Source: Parvularcula sp963922235 (GTDB lineage Bacteria; Pseudomonadota; Alphaproteobacteria; Caulobacterales; Parvularculaceae). Taken from it: a DNA stretch of 21,944 nucleotides. Positions 7,652-16,339 of this stretch are shown here, piece by piece. The notes beneath the pieces are model-generated. The model searched no databases. It worked only from the letters and a program-made list of their open reading frames with translations, and was not told the DNA's origin. The DNA lies in assembly GCA_963922235.1 (NCBI GenBank), contig CAWUIJ010000038.1, positions 1 through 21,944 of the forward strand. The letters run 5' to 3'. The translations under genes and the position numbers were made by a program. Positions within the stretch are counted from its first letter, which is position 1; the number at the start of each line of letters is the position of its first letter.

Positions 7652-9583
7652 ATGGTCGAGGCAGACCCTCAATCGGACACATCCTTGATCGGCCACGAGC
7701 TGATTGCCGATGAAGTGCGCCGACTTCCCGCACGGCCAGGTGTCTACCGCATGTTCGGCAAGGAGGGCGACGTTCTTTATGTCGGCAAAGCGAGGAGCCT
7801 GAAGTCACGGGTGTCGAACTACGCGACGCTCAATGGCCACTCCAATCGCATTGCGCGGATGATTTCCGAGACCCGGGCGATGGAGTTCGTGGTCACCGAT
7901 TCAGAGACCGAGGCGCTTCTTCTCGAAGCGAACCTGATCAAACAGCTCCGCCCCCGGTACAATGTGCTCCTGCGCGATGATAAGAGTTTCGCATCGATCT
8001 TGATCGCCGAGGACCATGCTTACCCGCAAATCCTCAAACATCGCGGCGCGCAAAAGCGGCCCGGGGCCTATTTCGGCCCTTTTGCCAGCGCCAATGCCGT
8101 CAACCGCGGGCTCAACACGCTGCAGAAGGCTTTTCTTCTTCGTTCGTGTAATGACAGCGTATTCGAAAACCGCGAACGCCCTTGTCTCCTCTACCAGATC
8201 AAGCGCTGCGCAGCTCCGTGTACGGGTGTTGTGGATGAAAGCGAGTACAAAGAGCTCGTGGACCAAGCGGCCATGTTCCTCCGCGGCGGCAATCGCGAAG
8301 TGATGGCCAACCTGTCTAAGGACATGGAAGCGGCGTCTGAAGCGCTCGAGTTTGAACGCGCAGCGCGTCTCCGCGACCGGATCCGGGCGCTTGCGCACCT
8401 TCAGGAAAGCCAAGGCATCAATCCCGGTTCCGTTGACGAAGCAGACGTCTTCGCCATCCATGCCGATGGCGGACAGTCCTGTGTTCAGGCCTTTTTCTTC
8501 CGTGCAGGGCAAAACCTCGGAAGCCGTGCCTATTTTCCCAAAGCGGATAAAGAGGTTTCCGATCCAACCATTCTCGCGGCCTTCCTTGCGCAGTTCTATG
8601 ATGGCCGCATGCCGCCGCGGACGATCCTTTTGTCCGAGGACATTGAGGACCAGACCCTGCTCGGCGAAGCGCTATCCGTGAAGGCCGGTCGCAAAGTCGA
8701 GGTCCTGGCCCCCAAGCGCGGTGAGAAGAAAGACCTCGTTGGACACGCCTTGATGAACGCCCGGGAAGCGCTGGGCCGTCGCCTTGCCGACACAGCCAGC
8801 CAAAAACGACTGATGGATGCGCTGGCAGAGACCCTAGAGCTCACGGCCACCCCCACGCGGGTCGAATGCTATGACAATTCCCATATTGGGGGTACAGGGA
8901 TGGTCGGCGGTATGGTGGTCGCTGACGAAGAAGGCTTCGCGCGAAACAAATACCGCAAGTTCAACATCAGCGACGAGGATGTCGTCGGCGGAGATGACTT
9001 TGGCGCTATGCGGGAGGTGCTCTCGCGGCGCTTCAGCAGGCTGGTGAAAGAAAGCGCTCCTGGTCAAGACGATTGGCCCTCCGTTGTGGTGATTGATGGC
9101 GGCCTCGGCCAGCTCTCAGCTGCCAAATCTGCGATGGAGGACGCAGGCATCCATGTCGGGCCCGATATCGAGGGCGGGGACATCATGCTGCTAACGATCG
9201 CCAAAGCCCGCCGTGAGAATGCGCAGGGCGGCAAGACCGCGGACCGCTCCGCATCGGCCGTGGCCGAACAGTTCTTCGTCCCTGGCCGCTCCCCCTTCAT
9301 GCTTCCGCCGCGTTCGCCGGTGCTCTATTACTTGCAAAGGCTTCGGGATGAGGCCCACCGTTTTGCCATCGGCGCGCAGCGCGCAAAACGTCAAAAGCAA
9401 ATGACATCCAACCCGCTCGACTCAATCGAAGGCGTGGGCGCCTCGCGCAAGAAGGCCCTTCTCCATCACTTCGGTTCAGCCAAAGGTGTCGCCCGGGCGA
9501 AGCCTGCCGATCTTGAATCCGTAGACGGGATTTCCGCCGCCCTGGCTCAGCGGATCTACGACCACTTCCACAGCCAGAGCTAG
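7652..9583 (+). CDS. uvrC: UvrABC excinuclease subunit C
   Basis: Makes the two incisions flanking a lesion in nucleotide excision repair, acting with UvrB on damaged DNA. The protein has 643 residues, close to family size. The GIY-YIG nuclease domain spans about residues 26-105 (GVY at 30-32, YVG at 43-45, catalytic Glu92 in LLEANLIK) and makes the 3' cut. Cysteines 166, 178, 186 and 190 keep the 12-8-4 spacing of the [4Fe-4S] ligands reported for E. coli UvrC. A UVR motif (about 219-250, EALEFERAARLRDRIRAL) binds UvrB. The RNase H-like domain for the 5' cut begins near VECYDNSHIGG and includes VVIDGGLGQL. Tandem helix-hairpin-helix motifs end the protein (SIEGVGASRKKALLHHFGS). The ATG has GGGAGAA just upstream. 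It appears to be its own transcription unit. Confidence 0.98.
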   Translation: MVEADPQSDTSLIGHELIADEVRRLPARPGVYRMFGKEGDVLYVGKARSLKSRVSNYATLNGHSNRIARMISETRAMEFVVTDSETEALLLEANLIKQLRPRYNVLLRDDKSFASILIAEDHAYPQILKHRGAQKRPGAYFGPFASANAVNRGLNTLQKAFLLRSCNDSVFENRERPCLLYQIKRCAAPCTGVVDESEYKELVDQAAMFLRGGNREVMANLSKDMEAASEALEFERAARLRDRIRALAHLQESQGINPGSVDEADVFAIHADGGQSCVQAFFFRAGQNLGSRAYFPKADKEVSDPTILAAFLAQFYDGRMPPRTILLSEDIEDQTLLGEALSVKAGRKVEVLAPKRGEKKDLVGHALMNAREALGRRLADTASQKRLMDALAETLELTATPTRVECYDNSHIGGTGMVGGMVVADEEGFARNKYRKFNISDEDVVGGDDFGAMREVLSRRFSRLVKESAPGQDDWPSVVVIDGGLGQLSAAKSAMEDAGIHVGPDIEGGDIMLLTIAKARRENAQGGKTADRSASAVAEQFFVPGRSPFMLPPRSPVLYYLQRLRDEAHRFAIGAQRAKRQKQMTSNPLDSIEGVGASRKKALLHHFGSAKGVARAKPADLESVDGISAALAQRIYDHFHSQS

Positions 9584-9655
9584 GTGCTGACAAGGCCTTG
9601 CCCACAAGTGTAGTTCTTGCGAGGACCAGTGATGGATTGGGAAAGGTCAGGCTCC

Positions 9656-10138
9656 ATGAGAATCAAAATTTTTGCCGCCGCGGCATGCCTTGCAGTCGTC
9701 ACACCTGCATTGGCGAAGGATCAAACCACGCGCCTCAGCGAAGCGGCTGGAAAGGCCATTATCGAGGGATGCCGGGCGTTTGCGGATGAAAACGATCTCA
9801 CGATCGCCATCACGATCGTTGATGACCGCACACAGCTCTTTGCCTATCGCCGGATGGATAGACTTCGTCAGGGTCCCGCAGAATTGGCAGGGCAAAAGGC
9901 TGACTATGCTGCACGCTGGGGTGCCTCGACAGAAGGACTTGCGCAAGCTGTGGAAGAAGGTCGGCTTGGCTGGGCCCTCTCTTCAGGCGGAACACCGATC
10001 GGCGGCGGCGTACCGATTTACTCCCAAGACAACACCCTACTGGGCGGTGTCGGCGTTTCGGGCGCCTCGGCTGAGGACGACGCCTCCTGCGCCCGCGCAG
10101 GGATTGCTCGCGCCGGGCTCAAAGACAGCCGCGACTGA
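9656..10138 (+). CDS. Secreted GlcG/HbpS-family (DUF336) protein
   Basis: A small periplasmic or secreted protein of 160 residues whose precise role is uncertain. Residues 1-20 form a signal peptide (MRIKIFAAAACLAVVTPALA). The rest is a single GlcG/HbpS-like domain: TRLSEAAGKAIIEGCRAFA at its N-terminus, TIAITIVDDRTQLFAYRRMD, a GGTPIGGGVPIY segment, and the C-terminal GGVGVSGASAEDDASCARAG signature. Some members of this family bind haem (HbpS), while others sit in glycolate or diol operons with unknown roles. The start at 9656 is preferred because it begins the signal peptide and has AAAGG upstream; an upstream in-frame TTG (9617) adds 13 residues that would spoil the signal. It follows uvrC by 72 bases and converges with pepA. 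Neither neighbour points to a function. Confidence 0.85.
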   Translation: MRIKIFAAAACLAVVTPALAKDQTTRLSEAAGKAIIEGCRAFADENDLTIAITIVDDRTQLFAYRRMDRLRQGPAELAGQKADYAARWGASTEGLAQAVEEGRLGWALSSGGTPIGGGVPIYSQDNTLLGGVGVSGASAEDDASCARAGIARAGLKDSRD

Positions 10139-10158
10139 TCCGCCATCAGATCAGTCGC
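10131..10158 (+). terminator. Perfect 10-bp hairpin between the convergent GlcG-like gene and pepA
   Basis: GCGACTGATC and GATCAGTCGC are perfectly complementary around an 8-base loop (cgccatca). The left arm contains the TGA stop of the GlcG-like gene. There is no T run after it on plus; on minus the sequence past the hairpin reads GGCTGTCTTTG, a weak T stretch. A shared bidirectional terminator between two convergent genes is the simplest reading, possibly Rho-assisted. Confidence 0.5.
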
Positions 10159-10161
10159 AAT

Positions 10162-10175
10162 GCTAGACGTCTAGC
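10162..10175. repeat. Perfect 14-bp palindrome containing the pepA stop codon
   Basis: GCTAGACGTCTAGC is fully self-complementary and overlaps the TAG stop of pepA (10171-10173). It lies 3 bases from the 10-bp hairpin at 10131-10158. It could add to a termination structure or be a protein-binding site. As RNA it has too little loop to fold into a tight hairpin by itself. Confidence 0.4.
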
Positions 10176-11622
10176 CTTCGTATTGTTGTACCCAGGCGTC
10201 TAGGAGACGCACACCAAAACCGGTGCCGCCTTTCGGCTCGGTATCGCTGTCTTTTTTCTTCCATGCGGTGCCGGCGATATCGAGGTGCGCCCACGGAACA
10301 TCCTTCTCGACAAAGCGCGAGAGGAAGGCAGCGGCTGATGAGCTACCGCCATCACGGCCACCGATGTTTTTCATGTCCGCGACATCGGACTTGATCATGT
10401 CGCGGTGAACATCGCCGAGGGGCATGCGCCAGAGCTCATCACCGGTAGCGGCACCGGCTTCCATGAATGCACTGGCCAGCGCATCATCTTCTGTGAAAAG
10501 ACCACCATAATCGTGGGCCAGTGCAATGAGGATCGCACCGGTCAGTGTCGCAAGATCGACCATGGCCTTGGGCTTGTAGCGGTCCTGGGCGTAGGTCAGG
10601 ACATCAGCCATCACGAGGCGGCCTTCTGCGTCCGTGTTCAAGACCTCGATGGTCTGGCCAGACATCGACGTCACGATATCGCCAGGACGCTGAGCATTGC
10701 CGCCGGGCATGTTCTCAACGAGACCGATCAGTCCCACGACATTGCATTTGGCCTTCCGACCAGCCAGCGCGCGCATTGCTCCGACGACAGCGGCTGAGCC
10801 GCCCATGTCCATCTTCATCTCGTCCATATTGGCTGGTGGCTTGAGGCTGATGCCGCCCGTGTCGAAAGTCACGCCCTTCCCGATAAAGGCCAATGGGCGC
10901 TCGCCATCGGCGCCGCCATTCCACTTCATGACGACCATTTTGCTTTCGCGGATGGAGCCCTGCCCGACGCCCAGGAGGCTGCCCATGCCGAGCTTTTTCA
11001 TCTCGTCTTCGCCAAGGATCTCGACCTCGACACCGAGGCTCTCAAGATCGCGGCACCGCTCTGCATAGCTCTCAGGGTAAAGAACGTTCGGCGGTTCGGT
11101 CACAAGATCGCGTGCGAGCTTGACACCCGCATAAACCTCTTTGAGCGGAGCAAAATCTGCCTCTGCATCCGCGTCGCCTGTGACGACGGTCACCTTTTCA
11201 AGCTTCGGCAGCTGATCGGGTTCTGCCTTCTTGCGGTAGATCGTGAACCGATAAGACCGCTGGAGCGCACCAAAAGCCACCCGCGCCGCAGCACCTTCAG
11301 GCGCGACAATCGACAGCTCGGAGAACTTCGCCATGGCGAGGGCAGCAGATTTCCCGCCAAGCTTCGCCATCTTAAGAGCATCGCTCGCATCAACTTCGCC
11401 CGCACCAAGAAGCACCACCGTCGCGTCAGGCATGCTTGCATGACCCGCAAGGGTCACTGTCTGGCCAGGCTTGCCCGAGAAATCGGACGCTTTGGCGGCG
11501 CGCTTCAGATCGTCGGCCATGTCCGCAAGCGCCCCGGGGACAGAAATCTCGCTTTCCTTAGCGACCGGGACAACAATCATCCCCGATCCAGATAGCGAGC
11601 TTGCGAAAGTGACATCGACCAT
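10171..11622 (-). CDS. pepA: Leucyl aminopeptidase (cytosol aminopeptidase, M17)
   Basis: Removes N-terminal amino acids from peptides, using two divalent metal ions, in the cytoplasm. An N-terminal macro-like domain (about residues 1-165) precedes the catalytic M17 domain. In numbering from the upstream ATG at 11634, the metal ligands are Lys253, Asp258, Asp276, Asp335 and Glu337, and the catalytic residues are Lys265 and Arg339. All match E. coli PepA with a constant offset of 17. The signature NTDAEGRLVMAD is intact. The start at 11622 (MVDVTFASSLSG, 483 residues) is preferred because GGAGA lies 5 bases upstream; the in-frame ATG at 11634 overlaps that GGAGA. It is divergent from lptF, an arrangement I recall from many alphaproteobacteria. 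E. coli PepA also binds DNA, but nothing here tests that. Confidence 0.97.
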   Translation of the reverse strand: MVDVTFASSLSGSGMIVVPVAKESEISVPGALADMADDLKRAAKASDFSGKPGQTVTLAGHASMPDATVVLLGAGEVDASDALKMAKLGGKSAALAMAKFSELSIVAPEGAAARVAFGALQRSYRFTIYRKKAEPDQLPKLEKVTVVTGDADAEADFAPLKEVYAGVKLARDLVTEPPNVLYPESYAERCRDLESLGVEVEILGEDEMKKLGMGSLLGVGQGSIRESKMVVMKWNGGADGERPLAFIGKGVTFDTGGISLKPPANMDEMKMDMGGSAAVVGAMRALAGRKAKCNVVGLIGLVENMPGGNAQRPGDIVTSMSGQTIEVLNTDAEGRLVMADVLTYAQDRYKPKAMVDLATLTGAILIALAHDYGGLFTEDDALASAFMEAGAATGDELWRMPLGDVHRDMIKSDVADMKNIGGRDGGSSSAAAFLSRFVEKDVPWAHLDIAGTAWKKKDSDTEPKGGTGFGVRLLDAWVQQYEG

Positions 11623-11728
11623 TGGGTTCTCCATATCAAAAGCGGCCTCGAAACCGTTTAGTGTTCCGTGCTAGGCGGCTTGGCTAGCGTTGGAAATCCC
11701 CCACGCTGTCGCCACTGATGAGGATCCG

Positions 11729-12886
11729 TTGAGCCGGCTCGATCGCTATATTTTTAGGCAAACGCTGCTGCCTTTTTTGCTGATCCTGGCCTGCACAACA
11801 GCCGTTGCCTGGTTGACCCAGGTCCTCAATCGCATGGATTTGATCGTCGACGACGGGGGGACTTTGTTGGCCTTCTTTAAGGTCACCGCCTTGCTGATTC
11901 CTAGTCTCGTTGGCCTTGTGTTACCGATCGCGCTTTTTGCTGCCTGCCTCTACGTCATCAACGCGTTGATGGTGGATAGCGAGATCCCAGTCATGCGCGC
12001 AGCCGGGGCCAGCCGCCTCCGCCTCGCGAAGCCGCTTCTCGTGCTCTCGGTCCTCGCCTCGGCGGTCGTGTTTTACGTCAATCTGGATCTTCAGCCGAGG
12101 AGCTACAGGCTTCTCAAAGACACGATCTATGACGTGCGGACCAATCTCGCGAGCTCGTTGGTCCGCGATCGCGTGTTCACAGAAGTCGTGGGTGGTCTCA
12201 CGGTCTATGCCGAAGATGTAAGGCCCGGCGATCAATATGTGGGCCTTCACATTTATGATGCGCGGGATCCCGCGCGCGAAACCACCTACACTGCTGAGAA
12301 TGGCGTCTTCGCTGTGACAGAAGTCGGGCCCCGCTTGTTCCTGCTCCGCGGCACGGCCCAGTGGCAGGACCCTGAAACCGGAAAGATCGAAATTGTTCGC
12401 TTTAACGAGACAGCCATCGATATGGCTGAGCTCGGCGACGATGGTGGCGGCACGCGCAATTATGAGGGCACGGAGCGATATCTGAGCGAGCTTCTCAATC
12501 CCGATCTCACCAACGAGTATGATCGCGCGCTCGCCGGACGCTTTATTGCCGAAGGGCATTCCCGGCTTGCAACGCCGCTTTATTGCCTCGCCTTCGCCCT
12601 TCTCTCAGCGGCGTTCCTTCTCACGGCCACCACATCGCGCCGGGGGTATGGAAAGCGCATTCTGATCGCCAGCTTGACGGCAGGAGCCATTCGCATCCTT
12701 GGCTACCTCTCACAGAGCATCGCCTCGGACGTACCCGTCTTCAACCTGGTCCAATATGGCGTGCCGCTATCCACGATTATCGTCTGCATGGTGATTGTTT
12801 CCAATCCCAACCGGTACAAGTTCCGCAGCGATGACTGGATCAAACGCCAACGCGATGCGCAACGAACGGCGGAGGTCGGCGCATGA
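11729..12886 (+). CDS. lptF: LPS export ABC transporter permease LptF
   Basis: Inner-membrane half of the LptB2FG transporter that extracts lipopolysaccharide and feeds it to the periplasmic bridge. The start LSRLDRYIFRQTLLPF is typical of the family. Three N-terminal membrane helices carry the VMRAAGASRLRLAKPLL loop that couples to the LptB ATPase. A periplasmic beta-jellyroll domain follows (about VRTNLASSLVRDRVF to NETAIDMAEL), then three C-terminal helices. The chosen start is TTG at 11729 with GAGG five bases upstream, giving 385 residues. An in-frame TTG at 11690 would add 13 residues (MEIPHAVATDEDP) and cannot be excluded. It overlaps lptG by ATGA, so the two permeases are coupled in translation. 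No lptB gene is in the window. Confidence 0.95.
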   Translation: MSRLDRYIFRQTLLPFLLILACTTAVAWLTQVLNRMDLIVDDGGTLLAFFKVTALLIPSLVGLVLPIALFAACLYVINALMVDSEIPVMRAAGASRLRLAKPLLVLSVLASAVVFYVNLDLQPRSYRLLKDTIYDVRTNLASSLVRDRVFTEVVGGLTVYAEDVRPGDQYVGLHIYDARDPARETTYTAENGVFAVTEVGPRLFLLRGTAQWQDPETGKIEIVRFNETAIDMAELGDDGGGTRNYEGTERYLSELLNPDLTNEYDRALAGRFIAEGHSRLATPLYCLAFALLSAAFLLTATTSRRGYGKRILIASLTAGAIRILGYLSQSIASDVPVFNLVQYGVPLSTIIVCMVIVSNPNRYKFRSDDWIKRQRDAQRTAEVGA

Positions 12887-13983
12887 TCCAATCAACCCTC
12901 GCCGAACGCTATTTGATGGAGCGGACGTTTCGTAACGTTCTGATCTTGGGCGCTGCATCCTTCGCCTTGATTGTCTCCATCGACTTCCTCGAGGCCCTTC
13001 GTCAGGTCAGTGTCCGTGAAGATGCAGGACTTGGCACCGCGGCGACCCTCACACTTCTGCGCTCCCCGCAACTTTTGATGATCCTTTCACCCTTCATCAT
13101 GCTCTTCGGAACACTGATGGCGATCGCTCAGATGGCGCGCTCTCTGGAGGTCGCGGTCTTGCGCTCTGCCGGTTTTTCCGTTTGGAGAATTGTCGGCGCA
13201 CCCGTCGTCTTGGCACTGATGATTGGCACGGTCTTGGCTGTCGCGGTCGATCCGCTCACGACCCGGATGTCTTTGAGTTCGGATAACCTTCTCAATGAAA
13301 TCAAAGGCACAGGCAGCAATGCCGAGAAGACCTTCAGACGCGGTGTCTGGCTCCGGCAAGAACAAGACGAGGGCGTTATTCTGATCCACGCGGACAGAGT
13401 CCTCTATGAAGAGGATGTGATGGAAAGCGTCTTTGTCTGGCGAAAGCGTGACGATGGTGCTTTTGTGGAGAGGTTCGATGCTGACCGCGCTGTGTTCCGC
13501 GATCAAAAACTGACACTGATCGAAGCGATCAGAAGTGCCCCTGGCGGAGATATTCCCTCCGTTGTCGGAGATGTGACCTTTGATACCACCTTTGAGCTCG
13601 ATGACCTCGTTCTCGCCAACACCAGGCCGGAAAGTCTGAGCTTGTGGACACTCCCCAGATTGATGGAACGCATTGGTGGTGCGGGTGTGCCTCTCGAGCC
13701 CTTCTCCCTGAGATTGCATGAGCTTTTTGCCATGCCGCTCAAACTCGCAGCGATGGCGGTCATCGGCTGTGTCTTTGCTCTTCCGATCCATGCCCGATCA
13801 GGGGGAACGTTCCAGCTGATCATCTACGGCATTTTTGCAGGCTTTGCCGCGTTCATCGCCATCCAGTTTTCATCGGCTGTGGCAGAGGCGGGGCTCGTCC
13901 CTGTGCGGATCGCTGCTTGGACACCCCCGAGTATTGCCCTCTTGATTGGGGTGACTGTCCTTCTTTTTAGGGAGGATGGCTAA
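12883..13983 (+). CDS. lptG: LPS export ABC transporter permease LptG
   Basis: Second permease of LptB2FG, paired with LptF in the inner membrane. The protein has 366 residues, the usual size. It has three N-terminal helices (about residues 16-36, 58-82 and 99-119) with the coupling-loop sequence VAVLRSAGFSVWRIVGAP. A periplasmic domain with GVWLRQEQDEGVILIHADRV follows, then three C-terminal helices from about residue 283. MPLKLAAMAVIGCVFALP begins the final membrane block. It starts inside the lptF stop (ATGA, 12883-12886) and is followed 77 bases later by lptD, consistent with one lptF-lptG-lptD unit. Confidence 0.96.
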   Translation: MIQSTLAERYLMERTFRNVLILGAASFALIVSIDFLEALRQVSVREDAGLGTAATLTLLRSPQLLMILSPFIMLFGTLMAIAQMARSLEVAVLRSAGFSVWRIVGAPVVLALMIGTVLAVAVDPLTTRMSLSSDNLLNEIKGTGSNAEKTFRRGVWLRQEQDEGVILIHADRVLYEEDVMESVFVWRKRDDGAFVERFDADRAVFRDQKLTLIEAIRSAPGGDIPSVVGDVTFDTTFELDDLVLANTRPESLSLWTLPRLMERIGGAGVPLEPFSLRLHELFAMPLKLAAMAVIGCVFALPIHARSGGTFQLIIYGIFAGFAAFIAIQFSSAVAEAGLVPVRIAAWTPPSIALLIGVTVLLFREDG

Positions 13984-14036
13984 ATTCGGGGCTGGCCTGG
14001 CGCTTAAGGACGGTTAACGAAACCCGTCTAATCCAT

Positions 14037-14049
14037 TCCTCTAAGAGGA
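14037..14049 (+). promoter_or_regulatory. Small inverted repeat over the lptD ribosome binding site
   Basis: TCCTC-TAA-GAGGA forms a 5-bp stem with a 3-base loop within 14037-14049. Its right arm is the purine-rich ribosome binding site (AGAGGA), 11 bases from the lptD ATG. If the stem forms in the mRNA it would hide that site. No -35/-10 pair could be called in the 77-base lptG-lptD gap, so whether lptD has its own promoter is open. Confidence 0.25.
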
Positions 14050-14060
14050 CAGCCAACCCT

Positions 14061-16289
14061 ATGCTGAGCACGCTTCTTTTCGCCTTGAGCGCGACTCTTT
14101 CGGTCGCCGCACAACCGGCGGGAGATATTCAACCATCGACGAATGACGATGACGTCGTGCTGACCGCCGACCGCGTTTATCGCGAAGTGGTCGGGGGCCC
14201 CTTGATCGCCGAAGGCGACGTTCGCGCCATCCAAGGCCCCCAATTCCTCCGCGCTGATCGCGTGGTCTACAATGTTGAGGCCGGCACCATCATCGCGGAA
14301 GGCAACGTGGCGGTCCGCGGCGAAACGGGCAGCCTTTACTTTGCTGAACGTGCGGAACTCAGCAGTGACTTTAAGAACGGTCTGATTGATGCTTTCGAGG
14401 CTGAACTCGGCCTCCAAGGCACCCTGGCTGCAGCCACGGCGATCCGGCGCGAGAATGGACGCAATGAACTGCGCAAGGGTGCATTCACCTTATGCTCAGT
14501 CTGCGATGAAGGCCTCCGCCGCGATCGACCCGTTTGGCAAGTCAAAGCACGCAAAGTTACGCAGGTTGAAGAAGCTCAAGTGATGCGTTTTCAAAATGCG
14601 TTTGTCGAAATTCTCGGCATACCGATGCTCTACATTCCTTGGATTCAGGTGCCAGACCCCACAGCCAAACGCCAAAGTGGTTTGCTGGCACCGCAAATTG
14701 GCAATTCCACGCGAACAGGCGTCGAGATCGAAATCCCCTACTACCTGGTGATCTCCGACTATCAGGACATCACATTTTCTCCGCGCCACATGACGAACCT
14801 TGGCACCCTTTGGAAAGGCGAGTGGCGTCGTAACACGCACAATTCAACAGCTGTGGTGCAGTCCGGTTTCATCAGTCCAACGAATGATCTTAGCCAGGAA
14901 CCGGGAGAACCCGAAGACTTCCGGTGGCATGTCTTCAGTCAGTACACACGTGACTTAGGGAACGATTGGGACCTCTTAGCTGACATCGATTATGTCTCCG
15001 ATAAGGGTTACCTTCGCACCTATGAGATTGAGCCTGTCGGAGCACTGCGGGAGAACCTCGGTTTTGCTCGTCCCGACCGTCTCGAGAGCGTCATCTCGTT
15101 CAACCGCCAACGGAAGAATGACGAGATCGAACTCTCTGCGTTTCAGTTCCAAACCTTACGCCTGAACGAGAACCAGGATTTCACCGCCGATGCTCTCCCG
15201 CGCTTCAGTCACAAGCGTCGTTTCAATATGCTTGGGGGAGAGCTTGAGACCAACAACAGCCTTTTGGTGTTGAACAGACGCTCTGGGCTCGACTCCTTAA
15301 GGGTCTCCAGTCAGGCCGAGTACCAATCGACAAGGCAAACGAAATCCGGGCATCGTTTCGAAGTCTTCGGTGAACTGAGGGCGGACGGCTATGCCTATAG
15401 GAATGCAGCGGCAGGCATTGAGGCTTGCAACATCGAAGACAGTGCAAGCACGTTCGAAGCTTGCCGTGACGAACTGCCCAATAACCTGGAAGATGATCGA
15501 TTCGAGACCTATCGTTTCCTACCCACCGTTGGCGCAGAATGGTCATATCCTCTCGCGCGCCTTGGCCGAGGAAATAGCATCATTATTGAGCCACGCGTTC
15601 AGGCTGTGATTAGCCCTAATCAGTCGTACAATGACGAAGTTTTCAATGAAGACAGCCAGTTCTTCCAGTTCGACACCGTGACCCTCTTTGATTACTCCAA
15701 AGGCACCGGCCTTGATCAGTGGGAAGACGGCCAACGGCTGAATGTGGGGGTGTCAGCTGCGGCAGTCGTGGGTGAAAACTTCTCGGCGAATGGTGTGCTG
15801 GGCACACAGTTCCGAGCTTCCACCTCCGATGCATTCCTCGATGATACAGGACTGGGAGAGCAGTCCTCTGACATTGTTGGAGCTATGGATTTGCGTTGGA
15901 GCCGCTACCTTGCGGTTGATAACAGGTTCCGTATCGACGACGACACTGGCTCATTCCGTCGTTTGGAATCGACAGCAACAACACGGTTCGGACCAGCATC
16001 CGCCGGTGTGACCTATCTGAGAACCGAGGCCGACGATTTCGAAACATCTGAACTGCGCGATGAATTCCTGACCATCAGAGCAAGCATGCGCTTCAATCGC
16101 CATATTTCCCTCGCCGCGTCTCAGGCCCAGAACCTCGATAGCGGCGACACCACCAATACGAAATTTGCCCTAAGACTGGCAAACAATTGTACAGCAGTAT
16201 CCGTCACCTACACATTCGATGACAGCACCCGGGACGGGTTTGAACAAAACCGGGCGATTTTGGTCCGATTTGACGTCCTGGGATTTTGA
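14061..16289 (+). CDS. lptD: LPS-assembly outer-membrane protein LptD
   Basis: Outer-membrane barrel that, with LptE, inserts lipopolysaccharide into the outer leaflet. The protein has 742 residues, in the family range. A signal peptide spans about residues 1-20 (MLSTLLFALSATLSVAAQPA). An OstA/LptA-like jellyroll domain follows, about residues 32-130, with VLTADRVY, GPLIAEGDVRAIQGP and TIIAEGNVAVRG repeats. The remainder is the LptD barrel, with CSVCDEGLRRDRPVWQVKARK and ILGIPMLYIPWIQVPDP as strong signatures. Cysteines are Cys145 and Cys148, two near the middle and one near the C-terminus (NNC). They may form structural disulfides as in E. coli, but the pattern differs from the E. coli four. 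The C-terminus ends FDVLGF, aromatic as expected for a barrel protein. SurA, a chaperone often encoded next to lptD, is not here. Confidence 0.96.
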   Translation: MLSTLLFALSATLSVAAQPAGDIQPSTNDDDVVLTADRVYREVVGGPLIAEGDVRAIQGPQFLRADRVVYNVEAGTIIAEGNVAVRGETGSLYFAERAELSSDFKNGLIDAFEAELGLQGTLAAATAIRRENGRNELRKGAFTLCSVCDEGLRRDRPVWQVKARKVTQVEEAQVMRFQNAFVEILGIPMLYIPWIQVPDPTAKRQSGLLAPQIGNSTRTGVEIEIPYYLVISDYQDITFSPRHMTNLGTLWKGEWRRNTHNSTAVVQSGFISPTNDLSQEPGEPEDFRWHVFSQYTRDLGNDWDLLADIDYVSDKGYLRTYEIEPVGALRENLGFARPDRLESVISFNRQRKNDEIELSAFQFQTLRLNENQDFTADALPRFSHKRRFNMLGGELETNNSLLVLNRRSGLDSLRVSSQAEYQSTRQTKSGHRFEVFGELRADGYAYRNAAAGIEACNIEDSASTFEACRDELPNNLEDDRFETYRFLPTVGAEWSYPLARLGRGNSIIIEPRVQAVISPNQSYNDEVFNEDSQFFQFDTVTLFDYSKGTGLDQWEDGQRLNVGVSAAAVVGENFSANGVLGTQFRASTSDAFLDDTGLGEQSSDIVGAMDLRWSRYLAVDNRFRIDDDTGSFRRLESTATTRFGPASAGVTYLRTEADDFETSELRDEFLTIRASMRFNRHISLAASQAQNLDSGDTTNTKFALRLANNCTAVSVTYTFDDSTRDGFEQNRAILVRFDVLGF

Positions 16290-16339
16290 TAGGCACAGAA
16301 CGGCCTGACGGGTAACCGGTGTCCGTGGGGAGAGTGCTG

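Noticed and set aside
13087..13791. Open frame of 234 codons on minus, opposite lptG
   Set aside because: It lies wholly within lptG; its Asp/His-rich composition is typical of an antisense frame in high-GC DNA. The same holds for long antisense frames opposite uvrC, the permease and lptF.
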